From: Lactobacillales bacterium
Lineage (GTDB): Bacteria; Bacillota; Bacilli; Lactobacillales; Streptococcaceae
Direction of reading: 5' to 3'
Length of the DNA stretch: 64,000 bases
Assembly (NCBI GenBank): GCA_031261705.1
Contig: JAISJD010000033.1
Span: forward strand, 1 to 64,000
The notes beneath the pieces were generated by a model. That model did not search any database. It saw only the letters and a list, made by a program, of their open reading frames with translations, and was not told where the DNA came from. The position numbers were made by a program, and so were the translations under genes. Of the stretch, positions 7,371 to 15,507 are shown in pieces. How positions within the stretch are numbered: position 1 is the first letter of the stretch; each line of letters begins with the position of its first letter.

Positions 7371-8756
7371 ATGAAATTAACAATACAAGAAGTGGCAAAA
7401 GCGGTACATGCGTTAGAGGTCACAACAGTAGATAAAGAGATGACGTTAACAGGAGCAGAGTTTGACTCTCGTAAGATTACGGAGGGAGATTTATTTGTTC
7501 CATTAAAAGGCGCACGTGACGGGCATGAATTTGTGAATGCAGCGATTGCAAATGGAGCAGTTGCTACGCTGTGGGCAAAGGATAATGGAGCTATACCTAA
7601 AGATTTTTCAGCAATCATTGTGGAAGATGTTCTTGTGGCTTTTCAACAGTTAGCAAAATATTTTCTTGAAAAAATACGTCCCACTGTGGTTGGTATTACT
7701 GGGTCAAATGGAAAAACAACGACTAAGGATATGACAGCGGCAGTCCTAAGTGCCTCGTTTAAAACCTATAAAACACAAGGCAATCATAATAATGAAATTG
7801 GCTTACCCTATACTATTTTAAGTATGCCAGAAGATACGGAAAAATTAGTTCTTGAAATGGGCATGGATCATGAGGGAGATCTTCATCTTCTTTCAACGCT
7901 TGCACAGCCAGAAATTGCCGCAATTACTTTAATTGGGGAATCGCATTTAGAATATTTCGGCACACGTGAAAAGATTGCCCAAGGGAAAATGGAAATTGTG
8001 GACGGTTTGAAAGAAGATGGGATTCTAATCGTTCCCGCAGATGAACCACTGCTTGTTCCATTAACTGAAAAGCTTCATCAAGAAGTTGTGCGTTTTGGAC
8101 TAGAGAAGTCGGCAGATGTCTATGCGACAATTAAAAAGGAAGCAAAAGGACATGTGGATTTTACCTTGAGTTTCTTAGAGGGAGAATTTAGGATTCCTGT
8201 TCCCGGCGCCTATAATGTTCGGAATGCTTTAGTTGCGGCTTTGATTGCCAAACGCTTAGGGATGAGCGATGAAAAGATTCGTGAAGCACTAGCGACTGTT
8301 GAGCTGACAAAAAATCGTACGCAATGGTTAAAAAATTCGAAAGGTGTTGAAATCCTTTCAGACGTCTATAATGCCAATCCAACGGCGATGGGGCTTGTCC
8401 TTGATAGTTTCTCGAAAATGCCGACAAAAGGACGTAGAGTGGCTGTATTGGGCGATATGCTTGAACTGGGTGACAAGTCGGGAAGTCTGCATCGTTCCAT
8501 GGCGCTTCATCTATTTCCAGATGAAATTGAACGAGTGTATCTTTATGGTTCTGAGATGTTGAAGTTAACAGAGGTTATCAAAGATATGTATCCAGTTGGA
8601 ACGCTTCGTTACTACAATAAGACGGAGAAACTCGATGAAAAGAATGAATTAATCAAAGATTTAAAAGAAGAGTTAAAGCCAGAAGACATGGTTCTTTTGA
8701 AAGCAAGTAACGGTATGGGGCTTTCTGAGGTCGTTCTAGCATTAATGGAAAAATAA
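7371..8756 (+). CDS. murF: UDP-N-acetylmuramoyl-tripeptide--D-alanyl-D-alanine ligase
   Basis: Adds the D-Ala-D-Ala dipeptide made by Ddl to the UDP-MurNAc-tripeptide. The 461-residue protein has the three Mur ligase domains: N-terminal substrate domain with 'EFDSRKITEGDLFVPLKG', central ATPase domain with the P-loop ITGSNGKTTTKD near residues 109-120 and 'NHNNEIGLPYTIL', and C-terminal domain with 'SDVYNANPTAM' and 'VLGDMLELG'. It follows ddl in the same direction, the common order in Firmicutes, but with a terminator and its own upstream region. Length and motifs are normal. Confidence 0.95.
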   Translation: MKLTIQEVAKAVHALEVTTVDKEMTLTGAEFDSRKITEGDLFVPLKGARDGHEFVNAAIANGAVATLWAKDNGAIPKDFSAIIVEDVLVAFQQLAKYFLEKIRPTVVGITGSNGKTTTKDMTAAVLSASFKTYKTQGNHNNEIGLPYTILSMPEDTEKLVLEMGMDHEGDLHLLSTLAQPEIAAITLIGESHLEYFGTREKIAQGKMEIVDGLKEDGILIVPADEPLLVPLTEKLHQEVVRFGLEKSADVYATIKKEAKGHVDFTLSFLEGEFRIPVPGAYNVRNALVAALIAKRLGMSDEKIREALATVELTKNRTQWLKNSKGVEILSDVYNANPTAMGLVLDSFSKMPTKGRRVAVLGDMLELGDKSGSLHRSMALHLFPDEIERVYLYGSEMLKLTEVIKDMYPVGTLRYYNKTEKLDEKNELIKDLKEELKPEDMVLLKASNGMGLSEVVLALMEK

Positions 8757-8786
8757 TTAATCTTTTGCAATATTCGAGTGTATTCA

Positions 8787-8815
8787 TTGCTAATTTCAGG
8801 TAGCCGTGGTATGAT
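8787..8815 (+). promoter_or_regulatory. Promoter of cshA
   Basis: TTGCTA (8787-8792) and TATGAT (8810-8815) are 17 bases apart. It would start transcription near 8822, about 180 bases ahead of the cshA start, leaving a long leader. Confidence 0.55.
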
Positions 8816-8870
8816 TTATCGAGTTACCGAGAAGTCAATATAAAGTATAGATAGATGAGATTATTTATGT

Positions 8871-8900
8871 ACTGGACGAACTTTGCGGCGTCCAGTTTTT
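8871..8900 (+). terminator. Terminator hairpin inside the cshA leader (attenuator candidate)
   Basis: ACTGGACG and CGTCCAGT form a perfect eight-base stem followed by TTTTT. It lies downstream of the only good promoter and 100 bases before the cshA start, so it would stop most transcripts unless it is bypassed. It could alternatively end read-through from murF. Confidence 0.6.
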
Positions 8901-9001
8901 AGTTGGATTTTTCGGTAGTTTTTCACAGTGATGTGAACGGATCTGTTGCAAGCAGAAACATCGAAACAAACAAATCTAACAACCAATAGGAGAGAAAAAA
9001 T

Positions 9002-10570
9002 TTGAAATTCAAAGAATTAGGTTTATCTGAGGACCTTTTACAATCCATCGAACGCGCTGGATTTGAAGAAGCAACTCCAATTCAAGCAGAAACGATTCCA
9101 CTAGCTTTAGAAGGCAAAGATGTTATCGGACAAGCACAAACAGGAACAGGGAAAACGGCAGCATTTGGTCTACCAATGCTTCAAAAAATTGATACTTCAA
9201 ACCGTGATTTACAAGGTTTAGTTATCGCCCCTACCCGTGAACTTGCGATTCAAACGCAAGAAGAACTTTATCGACTTGGTCGCGATAAAAAAATTCGCGT
9301 ACAAGCAGTTTATGGTGGTGCAGACATCGGTCGTCAAATTCGTGGCTTAAAGGATCATCCACATATCGTTGTCGGAACTCCAGGTCGTATGCTTGATCAT
9401 ATCAAACGTCGTACATTAAAACTTGAAACAGTGGAAACACTTGTTTTAGATGAAGCGGACGAAATGTTAAACATGGGCTTTTTGGAAGACATTGAAGAAA
9501 TCATCTCAAAAGTACCAGTAAATCGTCAAACATTGCTATTTTCAGCAACAATGCCAGATGCGATTAAACGTATTGGTGTGAAATTTATGAAAGAACCACA
9601 CCATGTAAAAATTAAAACAAATGTGATGACCGCAGATTTAATTGACCAATATTATATTCGTTCAAAAGAATTTGAAAAATTCGACATTATGACTCGTTTA
9701 TTAGACGTTCAAAAACCAGAATTAACGATTGTTTTTGGTCGTACCAAACGTCGTGTAGATGAATTATCTCGTGGCTTGGAAGCTCGTGGTTACCGTGCAG
9801 AAGGTATCCATGGAGATTTATCTCAGCAAAAACGGATGAGTGTTTTACGTTCCTTTAAAAATGGTGGTTTAGACATTTTAGTAGCAACAGACGTCGCTGC
9901 TCGTGGGTTGGATATTTCTGGAGTTACACATGTTTACAACTACGATATTCCACAAGATCCAGAATCTTACGTTCACCGTATCGGTCGTACAGGTCGTGCC
10001 GGAAAAGACGGAATTTCTGTAACCTTTGTGACACCAAATGAAATGGGCTATCTACACGTTATTGAAGAATTAACCAAAAAACGTATGGATCCAATGCGTC
10101 CTCCAACGGAAAAAGAAGCGTTCCGTGGCGCACTTGGAGCTGCCTTTGAAGAAATCGAAACAGAGCTTGATAAAGAAGATGATTCACTAGAAAAATACGA
10201 AAAAGCTGCAAGTAAATTGCTTGAAAATCATTCAGCAGAAGAATTGGCTGCTTTATTGTTGAAAACTTTAGCGAAGGATCCAAGTGATCAAGTACCTGTA
10301 AAAATCACACCAGAACGTCCATTACCAGATCGCAAGAAACGTCAAAATCGTGGTGGTGGCAACCGTGGCGGACGTGGTGGCAATGATCGTCGTGGCGGTC
10401 GTCGTGATAATTATCGTGGTAAAGGCGGTAGCGGAGAAAAATCACGTGGTGGCAAGTTCGACAGTCGCGATAAGGATAAAAAATATCGTGATAACCAAGG
10501 ATCAAAAAAACGTGGCAACGGTTCTGAAAAGAAAAGTGGATTTGTCATTCGTAATAAAGGCGACAAATAA
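9002..10570 (+). CDS. cshA: DEAD-box ATP-dependent RNA helicase CshA
   Basis: A 522-residue DEAD-box helicase. The Q motif region '[16 protein letters not shown]', Walker A AQTGTGKT (45-52), 'PTRELAIQ', DEAD (150-153), SAT ('LLFSATMP'), and '[13 protein letters not shown]' (motif VI) are all present. The C-terminal 75 residues are rich in Arg/Gly, with RGG repeats ('[16 protein letters not shown]') followed by Lys/Arg-rich sequence, as in CshA proteins that join the RNA degradosome and help ribosome assembly and cold growth. Start is TTG at 9002 after GGAGAG; the product then begins '[10 protein letters not shown]', the family start. Confidence 0.94.
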   Translation: MKFKELGLSEDLLQSIERAGFEEATPIQAETIPLALEGKDVIGQAQTGTGKTAAFGLPMLQKIDTSNRDLQGLVIAPTRELAIQTQEELYRLGRDKKIRVQAVYGGADIGRQIRGLKDHPHIVVGTPGRMLDHIKRRTLKLETVETLVLDEADEMLNMGFLEDIEEIISKVPVNRQTLLFSATMPDAIKRIGVKFMKEPHHVKIKTNVMTADLIDQYYIRSKEFEKFDIMTRLLDVQKPELTIVFGRTKRRVDELSRGLEARGYRAEGIHGDLSQQKRMSVLRSFKNGGLDILVATDVAARGLDISGVTHVYNYDIPQDPESYVHRIGRTGRAGKDGISVTFVTPNEMGYLHVIEELTKKRMDPMRPPTEKEAFRGALGAAFEEIETELDKEDDSLEKYEKAASKLLENHSAEELAALLLKTLAKDPSDQVPVKITPERPLPDRKKRQNRGGGNRGGRGGNDRRGGRRDNYRGKGGSGEKSRGGKFDSRDKDKKYRDNQGSKKRGNGSEKKSGFVIRNKGDK

Positions 10571-10582
10571 TAGCGATTAGAA

Positions 10583-10611
10583 GGTGGGGCATTGTGCCTC
10601 ATCTTTTTTTC
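10583..10611 (+). terminator. Terminator after cshA
   Basis: GGTGGGGC pairs with GCCTCATC around ATTGT, followed by eight T residues. Confidence 0.75.
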
Positions 10612-10808
10612 TTAGCATGAATAAATAACTCACATGATTACGTCAATAAAAAATAAAATAAACCCAAAAAATAGAATATTTTTGAGCAAACGATAAAATT
10701 ACTCTAATTTTAGAGCGAATAGGTAGCTTTTATTTGTATTTTTGATAAAATGATAGTAATTTGAAGGTTTGTAAATATTTATACATAAAAAGTTTGAAGG
10801 TTGACCGT

Positions 10809-11159
10809 ATGATAAAAGGCATAGGGATTGATATTGTTGATATTGATCGTATAGCAAAAATCCTTGAAAATAAGCCTCGATTTGCTCGAAGGATACTGAC
10901 AGAAAATGAGTATCATCGTTTCGAGGAATTGTCTGGACGTCGGCAGGCAGAGTTCTTAGCGGGGCGTTTTGCTTGCAAGGAAGCATTTTCTAAGGCTTGG
11001 GGGACAGGTATTGGAAAAGTTGGCTTGCAAGATATAGAGGTACTAAACAATGAATTTGGTGCACCTGTCATGACGTTTTCTCCGCATGTGGGAAAAGTTT
11101 TTGTATCTATTTCTCATACAGATACATTAGCAACGGCGCAGGTTCTATTAGAGGAATAA
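10809..11159 (+). CDS. acpS: Holo-[acyl-carrier-protein] synthase
   Basis: Transfers 4'-phosphopantetheine from CoA to acyl carrier protein. 116 residues: 'MIKGIGIDIVDIDRI' with the metal-binding Asp, 'FLAGRFACKEAFSKAWGTGIG' with the conserved Glu and the KEA motif, and 'VSISHTDTLATAQVLLE' at the C-terminus. The frame is open from a TTG at 10761, but GAAGG at 10796-10800 and family length support the ATG at 10809. It is followed by alr after 25 bases, a conserved acpS-alr-mazF order in Firmicutes. Confidence 0.94.
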   Translation: MIKGIGIDIVDIDRIAKILENKPRFARRILTENEYHRFEELSGRRQAEFLAGRFACKEAFSKAWGTGIGKVGLQDIEVLNNEFGAPVMTFSPHVGKVFVSISHTDTLATAQVLLEE

Positions 11160-11184
11160 AATTTGAAGAAGAGGAAGGATACGT

Positions 11185-12303
11185 ATGGTTGTAGGAATAC
11201 ATCGTCCTACCCAGGCAATCGTGAATACCCAGGCAATTTATCACAATGTAGCAAGTGAAGTCGCACTTTTAGATAAGCATACAGAGCTATTCGCTGTCGT
11301 CAAAGCTAATGGTTACGGACACGGGGCGGTAAAAGTTGCAGAGGTGGCTCGTAAGGCAGGTGCAAAAGGTTTTTGTGTAGCAACACTGGATGAAGCAATT
11401 GAGTTAAGAGAAGCAGGAGTTGTGGAACCAATTTTAATTTTAAGCGTGGTTTCTACATTAAATATTCCCTTACTTCTAGCGTATGATTTATCTGTGGCTG
11501 TGGCAACACAGGAGTGGCTCGTTACTGCTAGTGAGGTTTTGAGTGAGCTAGAAGAAAAGAAGCCATTAAAACTACATATTAAGGTAGATACTGGCATGGG
11601 GAGAATTGGTTTTCGCTCTCCAGTTGAGGTACTAGAAGCTGTTCAGTGGATTGAAGACCATAAGCCCATGATGTGGGAAGGACTTTTTACTCACTTTTCA
11701 ACTGCGGATGAGGCAGATGATACGTACTATCATAAGCAAAGCAAACGATTCGACGAGGTGTTAGAGGTTTTACCTCAGTTGCCAAGATATGTGCATGTCA
11801 GCAATACAGCAACTTCTCTTTGGCATAAGAAGTATAAGGGAAATATGGTGCGTTTTGGTATCGGGATTTATGGGTTGAATCCGTCGGGGAAAGCATTAGA
11901 GGAAACCTATGAATTACAACCTGCCCTATCGTTAGTAAGCGAGCTCATCCAAGTAAAGCTAGTACCAAAGGGTGAAAGCATTGGTTACGGAGCGACGTAC
12001 ACGACAACAACAGATGAGTGGATTGGCACGATACCGATTGGTTATGCTGACGGATGGATTCGTAAGCTACAAGGCTTTGAGCTATTGGTAAATGGGAAAA
12101 GATGTCCGATTGTCGGAAGAGTTTGCATGGATCAGCTTATGATTCGTTTGCCGGAGGAAGTACCGCTAAATACGTTGGTCACTTTGGTCGGAAAAAACGG
12201 AGAGGAACAAAATAGTTTGCAAGATGTAGCTGATTATGTGGAAAGTATCCATTACGAAGTGGTATGCTTATTAAGTGAAAGAGTACCACGGATTTATATA
12301 TAA
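11185..12303 (+). CDS. alr: Alanine racemase
   Basis: Converts L-Ala to D-Ala for cell wall synthesis. 372 residues, fold type III PLP enzyme: 'LFAVVKANGYGHG' has the PLP lysine (about K40), and 'ESIGYGATYT' has the catalytic tyrosine (about Y268). 'GTIPIGYADGW' and 'VGRVCMDQLMI' are further conserved blocks, and the end 'LSERVPRIYI' is the normal C terminus. AAGAGGAAGG precedes the ATG. Together with ddl and murF it gives a D-alanine supply set in this window. Confidence 0.95.
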   Translation: MVVGIHRPTQAIVNTQAIYHNVASEVALLDKHTELFAVVKANGYGHGAVKVAEVARKAGAKGFCVATLDEAIELREAGVVEPILILSVVSTLNIPLLLAYDLSVAVATQEWLVTASEVLSELEEKKPLKLHIKVDTGMGRIGFRSPVEVLEAVQWIEDHKPMMWEGLFTHFSTADEADDTYYHKQSKRFDEVLEVLPQLPRYVHVSNTATSLWHKKYKGNMVRFGIGIYGLNPSGKALEETYELQPALSLVSELIQVKLVPKGESIGYGATYTTTTDEWIGTIPIGYADGWIRKLQGFELLVNGKRCPIVGRVCMDQLMIRLPEEVPLNTLVTLVGKNGEEQNSLQDVADYVESIHYEVVCLLSERVPRIYI

Positions 12304-12367
12304 ATGGTTGGAGATTGAAAAATGTTAGAAGCAGTTTATGCTCTATATTGAAGGGGGATCAATAAGA

Positions 12368-12727
12368 ATGGTAAGGCGTGGGGATATTTATTTTGCTGAT
12401 TTGTCACCGGTCGTGGGGAGCGAACAAGGGGGAGTTCGTCCTGTATTAGTGGTACAAAATGATTTAGGGAATCATTTTTCGCCAACAGTGATTGTTGCAG
12501 CGATTACAGCCAAAATGGCAAAACCAAAGTTACCAACACACATAGGGATTACAGCGAATAGCACTGGAATCGGTAGGGATTCAGTTATCCTATTAGAACA
12601 AATTCGGACGATTGATAAAAGTCGGTTGAAAGAAAAGGTTTGTCGTTTAGAGGATAAGACAATGTGTGCTGTGAACCAGGCTTTGGGAGTAAGCGTGGGA
12701 CTTGAGGAGATAAAACCTGTAAAATAA
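12368..12727 (+). CDS. MazF/PemK-family endoribonuclease toxin (NdoA-like)
   Basis: 119 residues matching the Bacillus EndoA/MazF group: '[32 protein letters not shown]' start (shown to the family's conserved Gly-Gly-x-Arg-Pro core), '[12 protein letters not shown]', '[19 protein letters not shown]', and '[11 protein letters not shown]'. Such proteins cut mRNA in a sequence-specific way and are held by an antitoxin. In Bacillus the antitoxin gene lies between alr and the toxin; here that gap is only 64 bases and holds no antitoxin-sized frame. The frame is open from 12338, but the ATG at 12368 begins the family sequence and AAGGGGG lies 12 bases upstream. It ends at a strong terminator. Confidence 0.88.
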   Translation: MVRRGDIYFADLSPVVGSEQGGVRPVLVVQNDLGNHFSPTVIVAAITAKMAKPKLPTHIGITANSTGIGRDSVILLEQIRTIDKSRLKEKVCRLEDKTMCAVNQALGVSVGLEEIKPVK

Positions 12728-12737
12728 ATTCATACAT

Positions 12738-12772
12738 AAGCGGAAAGTGAGAAGTTACTTCCGCTTTTTTTT
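12738..12772 (+). terminator. Terminator of acpS-alr-mazF
   Basis: AAGCGGAA and TTCCGCTT make an eight-base stem, extended by AGT/ACT after a small offset, followed by eight T residues. Confidence 0.8.
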
Positions 12773-13044
12773 ACGTTCCATTTTTTATAAAAGATTGTAT
12801 CTGTTTAGAACTATTCTAATCAAATTATAATATATTTATTAATTAACAGGGACGATTTTTCTTAAATCACAAGTCATCCCCTATTTTATCTTTGAAAAAA
12901 CTTAATATAATTGATTTTCTTTGTTTTATAATGTTTTTTATTTATATTTTATTAATGCTATTTATTTTTAATCTTAATTTCGATATAATTATAGGAGTAG
13001 AGGGATGGTGTTAGGGTTAGATAAGGGGAAAGGAGCTGATTGAT
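12773..13044. other. AT-rich intergenic region before spx
   Basis: About 270 bases, very AT-rich, with no frame that looks coding. A TATAAT at about 12984 followed by TAGGAGTAG and, further on, AAAGGAGCTG form the probable promoter and ribosome site of spx. Long T and A runs make a leader with stress-response promoters plausible, but none can be assigned with confidence. Confidence 0.35.
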
Positions 13045-13443
13045 ATGTTAACAATCTATACTTCACCAGGTTGCACAAGTTGTCGTAAGGCTCGTACATG
13101 GCTAATGGAGCATCAGATTGATTTTGTGGAAAGAAATATATTTGCTGAACCGTTGGACTGCTCAGAACTAAAATCAATTTTGTCCATGACAGAAGAGGGA
13201 ACGGAAGAAATTATTTCCACTCGCTCAAAAATCTTTCAAAAATTACAAGTAGATATGAATGAATTGACGATTCCTGGCTTGATAGCACTTATTCAACAGA
13301 ATCCGGGGCTATTACGCCGTCCGATTATGGTTGATGAAAAACGATTACAGGTAGGCTTTAACGAAGATGAAATTCGTCGGTTCTTACCACGTGCGGTGCG
13401 TCAGATTGAATTACGCCGAGCACAGATGTTATCTGGAATATAA
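13045..13443 (+). CDS. spx: Transcriptional regulator Spx
   Basis: 132 residues of the ArsC/Spx family. The redox switch CxxC is C10-T-S-C13 in '[13 protein letters not shown]', followed by '[27 protein letters not shown]', the conserved RPI motif and RNA-polymerase-contact region. Spx binds the RNA polymerase alpha subunit and turns on thiol-stress genes; levels are set by ClpXP proteolysis. mecA, whose product is a Clp adaptor, is the next gene, as in other Firmicutes. GGAAAGGAG precedes the ATG. Confidence 0.93.
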   Translation: MLTIYTSPGCTSCRKARTWLMEHQIDFVERNIFAEPLDCSELKSILSMTEEGTEEIISTRSKIFQKLQVDMNELTIPGLIALIQQNPGLLRRPIMVDEKRLQVGFNEDEIRRFLPRAVRQIELRRAQMLSGI

Positions 13444-13458
13444 ATCTAAATTTTTATT

Positions 13459-13487
13459 GGGCTGGAACGTTTTTCTAGCTCTTTTTC
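13459..13487 (+). terminator. Terminator after spx
   Basis: GGGCTGGAA pairs with TTCTAGCTC (two G-T) and is followed by TTTTTC. Confidence 0.65.
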
Positions 13488-13553
13488 TTTCTATTGTGAT
13501 ATTTTTAATGTAGAATTGACTTAAAGAGTAATAAAAGGAATGGGGTGTTTCAC

Positions 13554-14204
13554 ATGGAAATGGAACACATAAATGAGAACACAATTCGTGTGTTGATTAG
13601 ACAGGAAGATTTACAATCTCGTGGGATTAATTTTTTAGATTTAATGGGAAGTCAATCCGATATTGAACAATTCTTTTATAGTATCTTGGATGAGGTAGAT
13701 GTAGAAGAAGAGTTTGTCGATACAGATATGGTTTCTTTCCAAGTAATGCCACGTGGAAACAGCTTAGAATTATTAATCAGTAAAGGAGCTCCTGCGATAA
13801 GTCCAGAAAACTTTATCGATCGCTTAAAGACGTTACCTGACGGAGTTCATGGATTTTTCGATATTGAAGAAGAACCTGAGGAAGAAAATGAGTTCATCGA
13901 AGAACTTTCGATTATTCCCGAGGTTGTGCTTGAGCTTGAAAGTTTTGAAGATATGATTCAGCTGGCAAGTGAGGTTTATCTACGTGCGACAATGACGACT
14001 TTGTATAAGTTGCAAGAAAAATATTATCTGCATGTTCTTTTCATGATAGATGAAGTAGGCATGGAAGAATACAAGGATGATAAGGCACAGTTATTAGAAT
14101 TTGGCAAGCTAGCAACGATTACGGTCGATGTCTTGAATGAACACGGAGAAAAATTAATGGAACGCAATGCTATGGAGTTAACACGGCATTATTTTCCAAA
14201 ATAA
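13554..14204 (+). CDS. mecA: Adaptor protein MecA
   Basis: A 216-residue Clp adaptor. The N-terminal domain starts 'MEMEHINENTIRVLIRQEDL' and includes the 'RGINFLDLMGSQSDIEQFFYSILDEVD' helix pair that binds substrates; the acidic linker (about 105-120, 'DIEEEPEEENEF') leads to the C-terminal domain that binds ClpC. In related bacteria MecA targets the competence factor ComK/ComX. A GTG nine bases upstream is possible, but homologues start MEME. Next door is coiA, another competence-linked gene. Not the unrelated methicillin-resistance mecA. Confidence 0.92.
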   Translation: MEMEHINENTIRVLIRQEDLQSRGINFLDLMGSQSDIEQFFYSILDEVDVEEEFVDTDMVSFQVMPRGNSLELLISKGAPAISPENFIDRLKTLPDGVHGFFDIEEEPEEENEFIEELSIIPEVVLELESFEDMIQLASEVYLRATMTTLYKLQEKYYLHVLFMIDEVGMEEYKDDKAQLLEFGKLATITVDVLNEHGEKLMERNAMELTRHYFPK

Positions 14205-14219
14205 GTAGAATAAAAAATA

Positions 14220-14263
14220 AATCTCTCTCTTTTTGCGTAATGTAATTAAGAGGGGGATTTTTT
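14220..14263 (+). terminator. Terminator-like hairpin between mecA and coiA that contains the coiA ribosome site
   Basis: AATCTCTCTCTT (14220-14231) pairs with AAGAGGGGGATT (14248-14259), twelve pairs with two or three G-T, followed by six T residues that end at the coiA ATG (14264). The GAGGGGG at 14250-14256, the only ribosome binding site for coiA, is inside the 3' arm. Confidence 0.75.
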
Positions 14264-15430
14264 ATGTTGGTTGCTTGGGATAAAGCGGGAAAAGTAATTC
14301 ATTTACTGGAGCTTGAACAGACAAGAATTAAAGCAATGAAAAGACAAGAATTTTTCTGCCCAGGTTGTAAAGGAAGAGTTATATTGAAGTGTGGAGAAGT
14401 GAAACAGCCACATTTTGCCCATGTTCATTTGACAGACTGTCAGATGTTTTCAGAGGGAGAAACGCCAGAACATCTAGCGTTGAAAGAAATCTTTTTAAAT
14501 TGGGCAAACAGGGAGTACCAAGCAGAACTAGAGTGTTATTTACCAGAATTAGCCCAGCGCCCAGATATTTTACTAGATGGGCTGATTGCGCTTGAAATCC
14601 AGTGTAGTCCGCTCACTATTGAGCGCTTGGTGGAACGAACGGAAAATTATCTTTTACATAAGTATAAGCCAATTTGGCTATGTGGAAAGAAGCTGCATTT
14701 AAAAGGGAAACTATCCACCTTGCAGCGAGGCTTGCTTTACTATTCGCCACAAGTTGGCTTTTACTTTTGGGAGATTGACTTACAGATGAGAGAAATTCGA
14801 TTGTGCTATCATTTGGAGGAAAATTTTCGTCGTGAATGTGTTTATTCGGTTCAAAGCTGGAAATTTGGGACGACTTCTTTGCGAGAAATTTTTGCGACTC
14901 CTTTTCAAGAAAGAAAATTAACAGGGCGAAAATATCAAAGTGTATCCCTTGTTAAAGCTTATTATCAGCGACTTTTTCAGCAACTTAAGATTCAAAAAAA
15001 GGAATGTGTCGAGTTGCAGGGGGAATTTTACCAAGGAGGACAAAGCTTGTTACAGCTCCCCACGTATTATTATTTTCCAGCACTATCTTCACTAGCTTGC
15101 TTAGGGGAAATCATGAATTGGAAATTAATACTTTTTACCTTGCTACGTGAGGGTTCGTATCCCGTTGAAGAGCTAGTACAAATCTTTTTATCTAAAGATT
15201 TACATCTTTATGCGATGCCTGCAGTGCCAAAAGAAGTGATTTTCAGTGAGTTTATTTGTCAGGAACTTTTTGCTTTAGCTGAGCTCCGTTATCTAAAAGT
15301 GGAGGAAAAACGATTTTCTTTGGTTCATCCAACTTTTATCAAGCAGGTTCAGCCAATTCCCTATGCCTATGATTGGAAAATTCTTCCAGAACATCTTAGT
15401 GTTCTTCCTAGAAGAGAAAATATATGTTAA
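14264..15430 (+). CDS. coiA: Competence protein CoiA-like
   Basis: 388 residues of the CoiA family. The N-terminal part has a zinc-ribbon-like element 'FFCPGCKGRVILKCGEVKQPHFAH', followed by a restriction-endonuclease-like core: 'PEHLALKEIFLNWANR', 'YLPELAQRPDILLDGLIALEIQCSPLTIERLVERT' with the D-x(n)-E-x-Q pattern of PD-(D/E)XK nucleases. CoiA is induced in competence and takes part in recombination of incoming DNA. The rest (about 190-388) is less conserved. Its SD is buried in a terminator hairpin (see that entry), which suggests low basal translation. Confidence 0.88.
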   Translation: MLVAWDKAGKVIHLLELEQTRIKAMKRQEFFCPGCKGRVILKCGEVKQPHFAHVHLTDCQMFSEGETPEHLALKEIFLNWANREYQAELECYLPELAQRPDILLDGLIALEIQCSPLTIERLVERTENYLLHKYKPIWLCGKKLHLKGKLSTLQRGLLYYSPQVGFYFWEIDLQMREIRLCYHLEENFRRECVYSVQSWKFGTTSLREIFATPFQERKLTGRKYQSVSLVKAYYQRLFQQLKIQKKECVELQGEFYQGGQSLLQLPTYYYFPALSSLACLGEIMNWKLILFTLLREGSYPVEELVQIFLSKDLHLYAMPAVPKEVIFSEFICQELFALAELRYLKVEEKRFSLVHPTFIKQVQPIPYAYDWKILPEHLSVLPRRENIC

Positions 15431-15446
15431 GATAACAGTATTAATT

Positions 15447-15487
15447 CAGTGGAGTAAGATGAATGGACTTTTCGTCTTAACTCTGTG
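15447..15487 (+). promoter_or_regulatory. Leader hairpin upstream of pepF
   Basis: GAGTAAGATGAA pairs with TTCGTCTTAACTC apart from one bulged base and one G-T. There is no T-tract, and the pepF ribosome site AAAGGAG follows. It may be a processing or stability element; it could also be a weak end for coiA. Confidence 0.4.
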
Positions 15488-15507
15488 AAAAAGGAGCGAT
15501 AGGGAAA

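Noticed and set aside
7924-8427. Minus-strand open frames within murF
   Set aside because: Shadows of murF without start signals.
10305-10580. Open frames on both strands in the 3' end of cshA with His/Asp- or Val-rich products
   Set aside because: They are shadows of the Arg/Gly-rich repeat codons (CGT/GGT) of the CshA tail.
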